DNA of 64,000 nucleotides from NCBI GenBank assembly GCA_036937835.1, contig CM072863.1, positions 17,730,501 through 17,794,500 of the forward strand, in the 5' to 3' direction. Positions 45,345 to 57,654 of the stretch are shown one piece after another (position 1 is the first letter of the stretch; each line of letters opens with the position of its first letter). The DNA comes from Pampus argenteus. Taxonomy: Eukaryota > Chordata > Actinopteri > Scombriformes > Stromateidae. Under the pieces are notes generated by a model. The model saw only the letters and a program-made list of their open reading frames with translations. It searched no databases and had not been told where the DNA came from. Made by a program: the position numbers and the translations under genes.

Positions 45345-47920
45345 CTCCGATAAACCTATCGTATGCTACCTGCCCAGCAGTCAGTAGGCCACATAACAAC
45401 CTCCTCATTAACCTCCCACTTAACATTTATTACTAAAAGTAATAACCCTCTCAACAACCCTCTAAAAAGGTATAGCCAAACATCATTAATGATCCATTAC
45501 AACCCACTAAGTCACATTTCTGGTTCCAATTCAGAGCAAAGAGCTGTTCATATGAAATATTTTGTGAGCAGAAAAAACCTCCATATGTGGACATGTCTCC
45601 ACCAGTCAGGCCCAGCAGCTGGAGACGCCAGCAGAACTGATGACCTAATGCTAGTCCTGCTTCATCACGATCACTCCTGAGGAAATACACACATTCACAC
45701 ACACACACTGAAATACACGTCCCCTCTCTGAAGCCAAGGCATTGCAATCCACTCACTCCCAGATTTCAGGCAGGTGCTGCTGTTGTTTGTCTGAGCGTTT
45801 GGCAGCAAAGTCTTGGATTGCAGCATTTTGGTTCATCTGTATCATCTTGATACGAGCAATGACGTGTTTCTCGTGGTATGCTGCAGACGCAACTCACAGG
45901 GCCCGACTGTTCCAGTACAATCTGAATGAGGAGTCTATGAATGTTTTTTTTTTATGGCTCTTAGAGAATGAGTGTTTGCACATATGACAGTTCAGTTTAA
46001 TTTAACTGCATTCAATGAGTTCAACTTCAACAACAGTGGAAGACCTTTTTACCACCCGGATATAAAGCACAGATCAGGAGATTGAGGCTGAGAGGCTGTC
46101 ATCGCAGTAACTTGATTGACAGGCACAAAACGGGAGAGGATGGAGGGAAGGAGAAGGAAGTTTCTTTGTCTTCGATGTTTCCAAGAATGAGCCACACAGC
46201 TTCATTTTGAGGCTCTGTTGCTGCTTTTAGGCTTCGTAGCATGTCACATTTTGATGCATTTAGGTGTGTAACTAGAGTAAAAGTGAGTGGTTGTGTGTGC
46301 ATATACACGTTTAACCTCATCTGAACGTCTATTGTTGATTTTATTTATAAGGTAAGGCAAGGATTGTTTATCATGCAATAGGTGAGTAAATATCTGCCTT
46401 AGAATGAGTGTATATACTGTGTAGGTCACAGTAACATGATAAATACACTAGAAAACAAAGAAATGTGTAGAGGAAAAGATCTATCGAAAAAATTTATTAA
46501 GAAATACAGTGCACATTACTATAAATTATGCTTTTTTTTCATTTGAAGGTTTGCCCGTATACATGTGTATATACATATAATGCATTTTCATATTGTGTTT
46601 TATTGGTGTACTTCCTCTTTTGAAAAAGTAACGAGCCCTTCTGTAAGTATATATTTTTAAAAAAATATATTGCATTCATGTGTCCAAAGAACAAGCCATG
46701 ACAAATGAGTGCGTATAGTGTGGGGATATATGGAAGATATGAGCAGTTGTGTTGGAGCTCAGGGGATGGAGCCACAGGTGTTAAACAGCTAAGCACTTTA
46801 GATGCTCCAGGGGAAAAGATGTTATTGAACCAGGAAGGCCTCTCTAACAGCCCCTCTCTGCAGGCTAACTCAAAGCTCAGGGGTCAAAGGTCACTTTGAG
46901 CAGCGATGGAAGCCATTTGTTTGGTTGTCATGGTTCAACAGGTGAGCTCTGGGTGGGGGACCGGGCTTCTGAAAACATCTCGCCCAGTCACAAAAAAAAA
47001 AAAAATAGCACCAGAGGCTCAATATCAGGAATGTCACCACACATGGTCACTCACTCACCACACACACGTCACAACAACTCGTGTTTACCCGTATTTCACC
47101 CCTGTGTTCACACTACTCTGTTTGCTTTGTAGCTTTGTGAGGGGAAGGCTGCCCCGAAAAAAATGCTGAAGCAGAGAGAGGAATAAAAAAAACTGGAAAG
47201 AACAACTATGACCACCATCGGTGCGCAGCTCAGTGTTTGTTTTTGTTTGAATGTCACAGGGTCAAGTTTTTTTTCCCTTCTTCTTGGGAGAGACGCCAGT
47301 GCTGCACCTGTGCTACAGAACTGGAAGCTACCGTCTAGCTGGGTTGTTTTGTGTAGGATCCAGCGTTAGGGTTTGGGCCACGGCAGACTAATCATCACAT
47401 TGAACATGTCGCTGCACACATTCCTCCTTTTTTTTTAGTCTATTGTACGAACTGTGTGGCCAGTTAAGATTTCTCTATAGACGCGTCACAGCTCATTCAT
47501 ACAGCTTTTGGGTGACTTCCATACCTTCACAATGAAGCCTGATTGCTTATTGGCAACAAAACATTTGATGCCAATATACAATTATGTCCTTCGGATAAAT
47601 GTATGGATTAAATTAATTTATAGATAAATGAGTTTGTGTGAATTATTGCAGTGTCCAAGTTATACAAAACTGGGCAAACAACAGGTTTAACACACTGACT
47701 ACATAAAATATAATTCTCTGATAAACCCTCTGTATGATACCTGGCCAGCACCAAATGGCACACAGATAATATTAACACTTTAGCAGCTAAAAAGCCAGAT
47801 ATTTCCCTCAGTAGTTGGTTAAGTCCAAGACAGAGCTAAAAGGATTTACATTCATCAGAAACATAACTCCAGAGTACTGATCTTGCTCCATATGTGCTGG
47901 ATGTGTAATTCAGCAAATAT
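45345..47920. other. Intergenic, no gene; DR1-like site at 46881-46893
   Basis: AT-rich with short CA and A runs. It includes a GGGTCAAAGGTCA element (46881-46893). Open frames up to about 105 residues lack support. Confidence 0.35.
46881..46893 (+). promoter_or_regulatory. DR1 nuclear-receptor-type site
   Basis: GGGTCA-A-AGGTCA is a near-consensus direct repeat with one-base spacing, the class of site bound by HNF4, RXR:PPAR or COUP-TF dimers. It is embedded in CTCAGGGGTCAAAGGTCACT. Only the motif is seen; occupancy is unknown. Confidence 0.4.
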
Positions 47921-47923
47921 GGG

Positions 47924-47990
47924 GCGACCTGGTGACCTAATGGTTAAGGCGTGTGCCATATGGCCACAACATCTTCGGTTCGATTCCCTG
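47924..47990 (+). repeat. tRNA-derived SINE head (pol III A and B boxes)
   Basis: An A-box-like TGGTGACCTAATGG at 47930-47943 and a consensus B box GGTTCGATTCC at 47977-47987 have tRNA-like spacing, followed by CTGC and a (TA)n run. No CCA-end acceptor pairing or plausible anticodon arm makes it a functional tRNA. The sequence resembles the 5' head of percomorph tRNA-derived SINEs, truncated after the head. Confidence 0.65.
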
Positions 47991-47994
47991 CTGC

Positions 47995-49475
47995 AAATAT
48001 ATATATATGAAAAATACATCATACAGGCTGGCTGGTTTCTAACTTAACTTGTTCTTTTAGATAGCAGATCGGCCTACTAACAAAGCATGAAGTTATTGTC
48101 CGAAGCTGAATACGACTGCGCGTTAGATGAATTATCAGAAGGGGCCGTGACTATTACAAAGCTGTAAAAACACGTTGGAACACATGAAAACATCTGCTGT
48201 GTGTTTGCGTCTGTGTCACAGACAGAGAGAGAGAGACTAAGAGTGTGAAAAACATAGCAATTTCAGACCAAGAAAAATACAGGCACATCATCATCTCAAT
48301 TTTCCAGCAGTCCACAGACTTAACAGCACTTTCAAGCGAACACACATACACAGATGTCTCATGTCGTCCCGTCTTGATGGCCTCTGCAATAGAGATAATT
48401 ATGTTTAAATGTAGCCGTTTAAAGATAAATGAGCAATGGCAAGTAATGATGGCTTATTCCCCATCTGTGTGTGCATCGCTCTACAGCTGAGCTCTGTGAA
48501 TGGACATCAGTGTTCTGAATGCACAGAATTACTTCAGAGACAGCAGTTAACCTCACGCATGTAACATGTATGTAATATCAAGCATGTAGGCGGTCAGCGG
48601 TCGGTGTTCTCCCGCAAAACCCTGTTATTGTTAGGATTATTAAATTATTATTCATGACAAATAATGTCGAGGTAATTTGAAATAAAAAGCGAAAAAGACA
48701 GACTTGTTGTTCTTTGTTACCAAAACAGTCTTTCCCGGTTCTGAATCACGGAGCTGTAAACAAGATAGCGAGAGAAGAATGTTTCAGGAGGACTTAATGC
48801 TTTGCAGATTGATTGAAACCAGGCCATTGACATGCAGGAGTGTGTTGTTGGGTGATTGAAAAAGCAACTGTGCAGAGGGAAAATAAAAGGAAGGTCCTGG
48901 AGTGAGGGAGGGAGGCCGTGAAAAAACCTCCTGCACGCACTCTAACAGAAATGTTTTACAGCTTGTTCCCCGAGATGGCGAGAGAGAAAATGGCCGTCTG
49001 GAGCCTCTGCAACCCGTGTCGATACATTATTCTCTTTTTGTTTGTTTTAGTTTAATCTCGTTTAATGTCTGTTTTCTCCAAACTGTTTTTTTTTCCCTTC
49101 CTCCTTTTCCCTTTTGTTTTTCTTGTTCCTTCCTCTTTCTTTTCTTCTCATGCACACAAGCACACACACACACACGCGCATCCATGTGCACTCACACTGA
49201 ACAAGTCTACGGCACGCAGGTGCGAAGGTTGTGTTGTAGCTACTTATCCCATGTGCATTTCCACATTCCAATACATTATTAACCTTCTGTTTCACTCTAA
49301 TTGTTTGAAAAGTCAGACACTAAAAGGCAGATTTGAACATTTGATACATCTGTTGTTCATGTCATATGATACAAAGACTTCAAAGATTTCTTGACAAGGT
49401 TGAGCTGACTGTAAAAAAAAAGAATGAAAAACAGTTGCTTACTTTTTTTCAGCTCACTTCGGTTCGAGTGAAGCC
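47995..49475. other. Intergenic; possible CNE at 48590-48700
   Basis: The short block around 48600-48700 has TTATTGTTAGGATTATTAAA and TTATTCATGACAAATAATG, homeodomain/SOX-like text. T-rich and CA-rich tracts occupy 49085-49175. No gene is found. Confidence 0.3.
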
Positions 49476-49479
49476 TGTT

Positions 49480-49580
49480 CTCTCCCGTTGTTTTTGGCGG
49501 AGGCTTCGCCGAATCAAAACCTTCCATTACATGGAGCGTGCAATTGGAAAGCATACAGACAAAATTTGCATGTAGGATTA
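49480..49580. promoter_or_regulatory. Small candidate conserved element
   Basis: GC-balanced block with an internal inverted element (TTGGCGGAGGCTTCGCCGAA: GGCGGAGGC then GCCGAA) and AATTTGCATGTAGG. Candidate only. Confidence 0.25.
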
Positions 49581-49630
49581 AATAGGTGAAATATGATATC
49601 AAAACGAATAGGTGAAATATGATATCAAAG
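49581..49630. repeat. 26-bp tandem duplication
   Basis: The unit AATAGGTGAAATATGATATC plus AAAACG is followed directly by a second copy of 24 nt with one change. Recent replication-slippage-type duplication. Confidence 0.95.
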
Positions 49631-49639
49631 CAGATTTTT

Positions 49640-50055
49640 TTTTTTTCTGCAGAGCCTGACTTGCATCCAGGAGAGCAGACCACTATGTGATTGATAATCT
49701 TCTAAAAAGGAATTAGATCGAAGACGCGAAGTTGGCATAGACACACTGGCTCCTATTTGACAGTGCCTTTAAGTGAGCTCATATAACTGTCATCAGAAGC
49801 TGAGTTTTCAATAAACCCTGTGGAGTTATGATGACAAACTGGCACTATGGAGGTATAACTCTCACAGTTTAAAAAATGAACTCGACAAAAAGGAGGCAAT
49901 ATTTCTCATTAATCCACCTGTGAAGCAAATTTTTTTTCATCTGATCTGATCAACTACCTGCCCCATACAGCATTAAAAGATCAGTAAAGGAAGTCTGAGA
50001 TGAATAACCTAAAACGTGCGCAAATAATACCAAAACCTGTCTGCGTGGCTAGAGA
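49640..50055. other. Intergenic, nothing recognised
   Basis: AT-rich, no feature recognised. Confidence 0.4.
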
Positions 50056-50059
50056 GCAC

Positions 50060-50560
50060 TAGAGATGAGATAACATGTCCAGACAGACTGTTAGATTGTC
50101 ATGAAATTTTGTGCAGACATTCATGGTTCCCAGATGATGGATCCTAATGATGTTGGTGTTCCTCCGCCATTGAGGTTGACTTTAGTGTTTTTGAGTGAAC
50201 GTCTCCAAAACTGTTAAAAAGCCATGAAATTTTACTACAGACATGCATGTCCTTCTCAGGAGGAATTTTAATAACTTTGTTGATCAGGTCAGGTCAAAAT
50301 AATTGTAATTTCCCCGTTATGACCACATAACCTACCTGCAATATGGATGTCATTCCGATGAGCTTCAGTTGTACTTTGTGTTTAGTGCTAATGTTAACAT
50401 GCTAAGCTGTTCAACTAAGATGCTAAAAAAATATGTCTGCCAAACATCAGCATTAGCATTGTCATAGTAAGCGTGTTAGCTGAAAGCACTGTTGTGCTTA
50501 AGTGCAGCCTTACAGAGCCGCTAGCGTGGCTACAGACTATTAGTCTTGTTTTTGTAATTT
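50060..50560 (+). repeat. Dispersed percomorph-type repeat, copy 3 (longest)
   Basis: It starts with the ATTGTCATGAAATTT phrase (50095-50109) and GCAGACATTCATGGTTCCCA. It continues through GCTAATGTTAACATGCTAAG and CATCAGCATTAGCATTGTCA to GCTAGCGTGGCTACAGACTA. This phrase order is one I recall from a repeat present in many copies in percomorph fishes. No open frame. Confidence 0.7.
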
Positions 50561-51779
50561 GGGAGAACCAACACTTAGTAGTGGATAACTAAAGCATTGT
50601 TTATAAAAGCCTTCGAATTTCCAGCACAGCAGGGGAGTGTTTCTACTTACTTTCTTGCATCTTCACACGTTTCTTCAACAGCTGGCAGAAGCTTTTGCTA
50701 ATCTGTCCAATCAGGCAGGCATTTCCTGTCCGGTTTTCTGAAAGAGAAAAAGAAAAGAAGAGGAGGATGAAAAGCCACTGACAGAGAGGAAACCCACAGG
50801 AAACATTGGTGTCATTAATGCGGTGGCCTGTGCATGTCTGCAGGCACGCACACGCATATTTACACCTTCATATAGGTCAGTAATGCTCTGAGCAAGCGCT
50901 CACTCACATGCCTGCATGTACGCATTCATGCATGTCGACATATACTCGCACATAACATGCAGGGCATGTGGAGAAACACAATATGGCAAGCATGCATGTC
51001 CACAGAAAACTGAAAAGCAGCAAAAGTACAACAGTGTGCTTGTACTCTGGAATCATACTGTTAAACAATATTATAGAAGCCCCAAACAGATGTCTATTTT
51101 AATTCATTAGAATTACATCTAATTCATAAAAGCTAAAAATGACAATCCAAGGAGAGGAGGCTCTGTTCAGAACAGGTCCAAAATGAAATCTGAGATGTGT
51201 GCTTTATCCAAGATAATCAATCTTCTCCCCTCAATGACTGCCAGACTTCAGCGCTCTGCATCTCACCTCAGCCCAGAGGTTGATTTCCACTGCAAATTTC
51301 CTGTTATGGTCATGATTTAATCAACCTTGGTTTGTTTGGTTTGGAGGCTACTCGCAGGTGTCAAGAAATGGATTATTCAGAGGACACAGGTCTGATTTCT
51401 TCCCTGCATGAAATAGCCAGCAAGCGCTCGAAATGTGTGATTGTTTCATAGGACTGGAATCACATGCAGGTGTGTTGAGAGCATTGTTTTTCTTGTCTTG
51501 GTTTTCTTTTTCTTTTTTTTATCTTTACTATATTCATATAGTAATTATCATACAATACTGTTGTTATTTTATAAATACCACAGTGTATTTTCGTTCTATT
51601 GTTAACCTTTACTATCAGTTTATCAAAGAAAGCGAGAAGAATACAAAGCGAGACTGTGAGTTTCTGGATGGAGTTAGACATGCGGAACTGCGGTGCATCT
51701 GTCTTGTCACGCTCCTGGCCTCAAACTGCCTGAGGTGCCTACGTTAAATAAGCACAACAAATTCAGCACAGGAGGAGGC

Positions 51780-51783
<4 letters not shown>

Positions 51784-51826
<43 letters not shown>
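51784..51826. repeat. (GT)n microsatellite
   Basis: Uninterrupted GT repeat of about 42 bp. Confidence 0.97.
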
Positions 51827-51828
<2 letters not shown>

Positions 51829-52502
51829 CAGCAATGGGGAACTTCAGGCAGGTTTGACACATAGCAGTACCGTACCAACAAAACAAATCACCTCGTCATG
51901 TCTGGAATCCAAAAGGTTAAACTGATCTGCAGGAATTAAGTCAAGATGGAAAAGATCCAGATAAGTGTGAATGACAATTCATTGCTGTCAGCGGCTGTAA
52001 TGAGCTAAGGAGGAATAAATGCAACCTGTTGAATGACTTCAGCTGTGAAATAAAGTGATGTTTACAAGGCAGATCTCAGATGTCGATGTCTCATTATTAA
52101 GTTGAATTTAATGCCGCTCCCCCCCTCAACAGATCCAGACATCTGCTGTGTGTTCACACTTGCAGTACATATTGAGCAACACTAAAACCATGACATGGAT
52201 GTTTTGTGGCTTTTTCGCATCGTGCCAAATGCTACCAGCCAGTAGAGGATTTGGTTTTTTGTGTCTGGCATGTGGAAGATACTGTCAACTGTGTGGAGAC
52301 TAGATGTTAAATTATCACATTTGATCGCATTGCAAATTTGATTTTGCAATTTTTTTGCATTTAAAATTTGTTGATGTGCTGAGGAATGTTGATTTACACC
52401 ATATGGCTGATTTTTACGTTGGGTTTTTTGGATGATTTTTGAGTTTTATAGTTCACGCTAATGAGATTTCCCTATTCTTGAATTTGACATGTTTAAGTAG
52501 AC

Positions 52503-52505
<3 letters not shown>

Positions 52506-52538
<33 letters not shown>
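52506..52538. repeat. (GT)n microsatellite
   Basis: Uninterrupted GT repeat of about 33 bp. Confidence 0.97.
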
Positions 52539-52540
<2 letters not shown>

Positions 52541-54104
52541 CAGAGAAAAAGCATGCACACTCTGATACCTTGTTGTATGTCTGTGTCAGTGCTCGTGTGT
52601 ATCTTGGCTCTCTGTTATAAAACTCTGGATGTAAGTTCATTTCACCGTGTTTGATTTCTTGAACTCCAGCATTCTTCCAGTGCCGGCTCCAAAGAATAAA
52701 GTGGAGGTGCATGCTGAAATGGTATGAGTGTCCATGTAGAACTTTCCCAGCTGAATGCAAAAACCCTGACAGTTTCTGGCTCTGATTTCGCCCCACTTTA
52801 TCGCCGATGTTTGCTCCTTTATGGGTTTGCTCCTTTATACCTGTGCCTTAACTTTGACAGAGTTTCAGGGAAGACGATGCAGGGCTTGTGGGTTTCAAAG
52901 AGTCAGTTTTGTGGCAAGAGGTCTCCTGTGCTGTAAATAAACTGGATGTACATCAGAAGCAGCGAACATCTGCCACATAGTTTAAACAGCACCTTCACAA
53001 TCTGGCTGAAACTCGGGAAGGCTCCAATGACCTTTTGCTATTGTCTACTTTTATTACAATAAACAGGGTCAGATAAATGGACTGTACTTTTCGATACACT
53101 ATAAATCATTGTATATATTGTGCCTATTTAACCATCAATACCTGGAAGATCCAGTCTGTAAAAGTGTCATCAATTTGTCGTTCCAGCCTCTTTAGGTTAC
53201 ATTCTCTGTTTTAAAACGTAACATAAAAAAATGTAATAATACACTTTTCAAGAGATTATAAGACCAGTTATACAGTATGAGTTTGAGCCCACAGGCACAG
53301 GACTGAGACAGCTGTAGATGAAGGCTTTTATTATAATGTCTGACCTCAGCAGAGCTTCTAGTGAAGCCTAAGTATAAAAAAAAAATGAAAACTTTGCCTG
53401 TAGAAACCTGAACATGAAATCTAAGTGTGAGGAATTTTCTTGAATTTTCTTAATTTCCACTTTGGACGAGATGTAGAAATCCACTCCCTGAGAAATCCCT
53501 GCACAGGATTTTACATAGTTTTAAACATGTTCTGCATTCCCCACCGCCCGATGGAGAAGGCAAGCACACACACACATATGCACACACATATGCACACAGC
53601 CCACAGCGCTGCTCTGTGGGTCTTAAGTGTGCATAACATGGCAGCCATTATCCTATTAGCAGCAGCAGTGGCCTGGGGGCAGACGGGGAAGTGGGGGGTG
53701 AGGGGGGGGGCAAAGATACTGGCATCAAAAAACAAGAGGTACGGTCTACAGAAGGAGGTGAGGCAGCAGCCCAAGCAAAAAGGAGGGAGGCAGATATTGA
53801 TGAGGGAGGAAGAGAGGAAGGAATGAGAAGAGAACAAAGGAGGAAAACAAGCTGACATAAGCTTAGCAGCTGTGGCTACAGCCATGTAGCAACAACATTA
53901 GAACTGTGGAAACTTGAGGAACCAACTGTTTGAGAAAAGAGACAGAGAGGGCACTAAAAAATTACTCCAGAAAAAGCACAAGGATATAAAAGCACTGGGA
54001 GGCCTGCTGTGTGTATATCATTACTACTGTACTAGGCATGCATTAAAAAGCTCTTTAAAGCACTTGTTTTCTCTTTGAGCTCTAGCAGAGGTCCTGCCAA
54101 GCTT

Positions 54105-55015
54105 GATTTGGCCAGCATCTGCAGAATCCAGCTCCAAAGTCAACCCTCTCTTTGAACTGCCCAAATAATGGACTCCTCCAACCGCTTCATTATAACATGC
54201 TAATTTCCATTATGATTGATTTAAACCAAGCTGCTCTTCTTCTCTTCTGTCACAGACCAACCCCAAGAGCTCCATGCACAGTGGGGGGCATTACGATAGG
54301 CTTATGCAAACGCTGTACCCTCGCTCCCCCACATCCCCCCGCTTCCTTTTTCTACCTTACTTCCCTCCCTAACTTTCATTCCTCACTCCCTCTCTCCGTA
54401 TTCAGCTACCCTGTCCGGGCTCCTTTCACAAGGTCTCTATTGAAGCCAGGGAAAAAGGCTCAACAGCAGCAGCTGGCCACTCTTTTCTCCAGGGCAGGTA
54501 TAGAGGGGCTGGGAGCTCTCTGCATGAGCGAGCCCCACTCTTCCAGCTTCATTCAGCCCCGCTTTTGCCTCCACTATTCACCAAGGCCCTACTTTGTCAG
54601 GAGCAAGGGAACACAGAGGAAAAAAAAAAGGAGGGATCACCCTTTTCTCTCTTTGTACTCCACATAGCTATACAAGTGCTCCCAAAGCTTCCGCTAATGA
54701 GTTGGCCTCCATGGAGAGAGAAGCTGGTTTGTGAAAGAGAAAAGGTTTGATTAATATGGGCCTATTCTCCTCACTGATGGAACGTCAGTCTTGTGTTCAT
54801 TGGCCTACCGGGTGGTTTTGTGTTGTGTATGCCTGCTTTAGAATATTCACAGGAAGAGTTTAGCAATTAGAGTTTTTTATTAACAACAGTACAAGTGCAA
54901 ATGCAGTGAACCGCAGTTTTATCCAATCACTGTAATTTATGTGGCTCCGAGGGGAACGTAGCAGTTCAGAAAAGTGGCAGTTTTTAAATAAACCTGTTCT
55001 TTGAACCTTTACCAG
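54105..55015. other. Intergenic, GC-balanced patch, no gene accepted
   Basis: It contains the longest ATG-started frame in the desert (171 codons, 54152-54667), which has no domain or splice-site support. The sequence is pyrimidine-rich in 54330-54420. It may be constrained non-coding DNA. Confidence 0.3.
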
Positions 55016-55023
55016 CAGCTGGT

Positions 55024-55025
<2 letters not shown>

Positions 55026-55074
<49 letters not shown>
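55026..55074. repeat. (CA)n microsatellite
   Basis: Uninterrupted CA repeat of about 48 bp, followed by TATACA. Confidence 0.97.
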
Positions 55075-55079
<5 letters not shown>

Positions 55080-55080
<1 letters not shown>

Positions 55081-57365
55081 TTTTGTGGCATCAGTTAACA
55101 TACCATCTAATTGCCATTTCTCCACAGTTAATGATACACTTAAGATAATGTAATGATGCTGAATGAATTGCTCGTAAACATATACAACGCACACCAAGGG
55201 AGAGGCCATATGGTCCGCCATGCAGTAAATGGGTATCCAGTTACTTCAAATAAATTGAATTTTCCACCTCTGGCCTGTGGTACCATTGAGTGCGTTTGAA
55301 GACCTAATTCAATTTAGACTGGCGGACCATTCTGATTTAGATGACTAATTAAACCACTCAGTCAGATGTCTAAATGCTGGTCCTATGTGTAACCGACCAT
55401 GAAATGTGACAGGTCAAAGGTAGGTGTGGTGATTTTATATTTCACGGTTTTAAAATAGAGTAAATTTAATAGTGTAATGTGACACATTTCTAATGTCAGA
55501 CTAAAAACATGCATGCTTTAGCACGGGCACTGGGTTCAACTGTTCTAATGTTTAATAATTATATTCTGTACAACAAAAGCTGTGTTGACCCCTTTCTCAA
55601 TAACAGACTGAGGAGTGCGCAAGAGTGAGACAAAGACAAAAGAAGGAGAGAATAAGCCCCCTTCTTCATCCTAATGCATTCATGCTTAAAAACACAGAAA
55701 CAAAGAGTTTGCTGGCATACAAAAAAGCTGTTTGGCTGCTGCAGACGTACAACGCAGAAATCACCTTTCAAAGAATGAAACGAGCACATTCCACTCTTTG
55801 CGTAGAACAAAAACTGTTCCAGACCATCGCTTCTTTTATGAAAATATTCTATTGACAAGGCTTATTAAATCAACCATACAGCCAAATACACAAGAGAGTC
55901 ACCCTTCTTCACCCCGCCTGTCAAAGAAGCTGTAAACCAACAAGCCACGCCATCAGCTTTGTGTTCACAGGGTGAGGATGTGAGCAATGTAGACACAAGT
56001 AAACACCTGTTGAAAAGAGGTGGAAACAAGCCGCCATGTTGGCCCTACTTTTTAACAATGCATACCTTCATTGCGGCTGACACCGTGAAAGTGTTAGCAT
56101 AACAGACGGGGTGAGCACCTTTAACCACGCCTTCCTCGTGATGGAACAGGTTAGGGAGGCGATATGGTTCGTCTCTCATCGGTGGCTGTTGGGCTGCCAA
56201 GCTGTGAACCTTTCCCACTGACGGGAACTTGGCACAGCGCAGCTTGATTCATTTTCCTCATTAGACAAACAATGATGAGAAGTGTAAATGTTAGCACACA
56301 TTTTCTATACTGATAAAAGTGATATACCGGGATAAGAGAAGACGGAGCCGTGGTGTTTGGACACCTGCCGATCATGTGGCTGTGTTGAATACTAACGGCC
56401 ACACCGCAGTTGAACTTTCTTTATTTATTCAGTTCTGTTTTGTTTTCACCTCCTTTATTAACAGTTGTTTAGTTCATGACCCGGGTGAAGTATCCGTTTT
56501 ATCCTTCATCATATTAATTCTGATGAGGGATGAAAAATTCAAGAAACTTCTTTAATCAATCATTGGACATATTGACAGTCGATAGCCGATTAGTCATTTC
56601 AAAATAGCATAACATAATGTGCATGTTTTTGTATAATAACAGCATTCCTAAAGTACTGTGGCACATAATTGCCACCAAAATCCAAGTACAATTGGTATTA
56701 GGCGAATAAATTCAATTTTGTTGTATCAACAACAGCAACAACAACAACAGCAAAAAAGCTCAACGACTTCAAAGCAAATTGTTGTTACTAATGAAATCAT
56801 AAAATGTGTTAAACAGATCTCTCTCTGTACAACAATATCTAGTCCAGATGCTGCACGCAGGTGGGGAATGCTGTGCCAAACTTCACCAGTCGAAGGGAAT
56901 CTTTCCACATTTTAATTCCATCAGTTTTACAGCAAAAGGCCGGGGAAGGATGACACTTGAATAAGTTTGTGAATTATGTTTGGATGTTGCTGAAAGTAGT
57001 GTTTGTCCTCAGTGTTAACCCCCGTAATGCTAATGGCCGCTGGACAACAACTTACTTCACGTTGAATAACTCACCGGCAGCGATCAGCACATACCTGTAA
57101 CTCATATCTATATATAATATCTACCTCAGTAGACTTCCTGCTTACACTGTCAATCAATTCAATTTATTAAAGCAACTTATCAATAACTGATGAATTGTTG
57201 ACATTTTCTAATTCTGATCAAACCCTACATTAACTTTGTATGTAGCCTAAATGTAAAAATTTCGCCTCTTGTCCATGAGCACTAAATATACTGCGTGTTG
57301 TCCTATATATTTTCTCTTTCTATACATCTGTCTCCCTCCCCCCTCCCACTCTCCCCTTCTTCACT
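55080..57365. other. Intergenic, nothing recognised
   Basis: AT-rich, with a CAA/CAG tract (56727-56753) giving a short polyglutamine-like frame that is not coding. No gene is recognised. Confidence 0.4.
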
Positions 57366-57369
57366 CATG

Positions 57370-57650
57370 TCCTCCCCCTTGCAGGCCACGCATCACGCCA
57401 CTTAGCAGGAAGCTGGGGCATCAACAAAAATGCCCAAACTGTTTCTGCTTCCTATTAGCAAGGCAACTCCACGCTCCTGCAACACCCGTTAGCCATTCAG
57501 TCCCAGTATGATGAGTTGGCCGGCTTTCACGCCTCTCCATTTTATAGTTGATGAATAGCTGGAGCAGATGGTTTGTTATCTTTGAAGATTCCAGAAAGAC
57601 GAGCGTGATGAATCGCTCCAGGCCTTACACATCCCCTGCCCCACCCGACC
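57370..57650. promoter_or_regulatory. Candidate conserved non-coding element
   Basis: GC-balanced and repeat-free over 280 bp, containing CCACGCATCACGCCACTTAG and TGATGAATAGCTGGAGCAG. It is the most proximal such block on the lrig1 side, about 5 kb upstream of its ATG. Inference from composition only. Confidence 0.3.
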
Positions 57651-57654
57651 CTCC

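Larger units (their letters stand above)
50565..54100. other. Intergenic with two long (GT)n arrays
   Basis: Microsatellites lie at 51784-51826 and 52506-52538, a poly-G run at about 53702-53710 and CA-rich text at 53565-53600. No exon, RNA gene or clear repeat family is seen elsewhere. Confidence 0.4.

Noticed and set aside
47924..47990. Functional tRNA gene
   Set aside because: A and B boxes are present, but acceptor pairing and a convincing anticodon arm are lacking, so it is treated as a SINE head.
54152..54667. 171-codon open frame on the plus strand
   Set aside because: No recognisable domain, no splice partners, pyrimidine-biased composition. Frames of this length are expected by chance in 47 kb of non-coding DNA.
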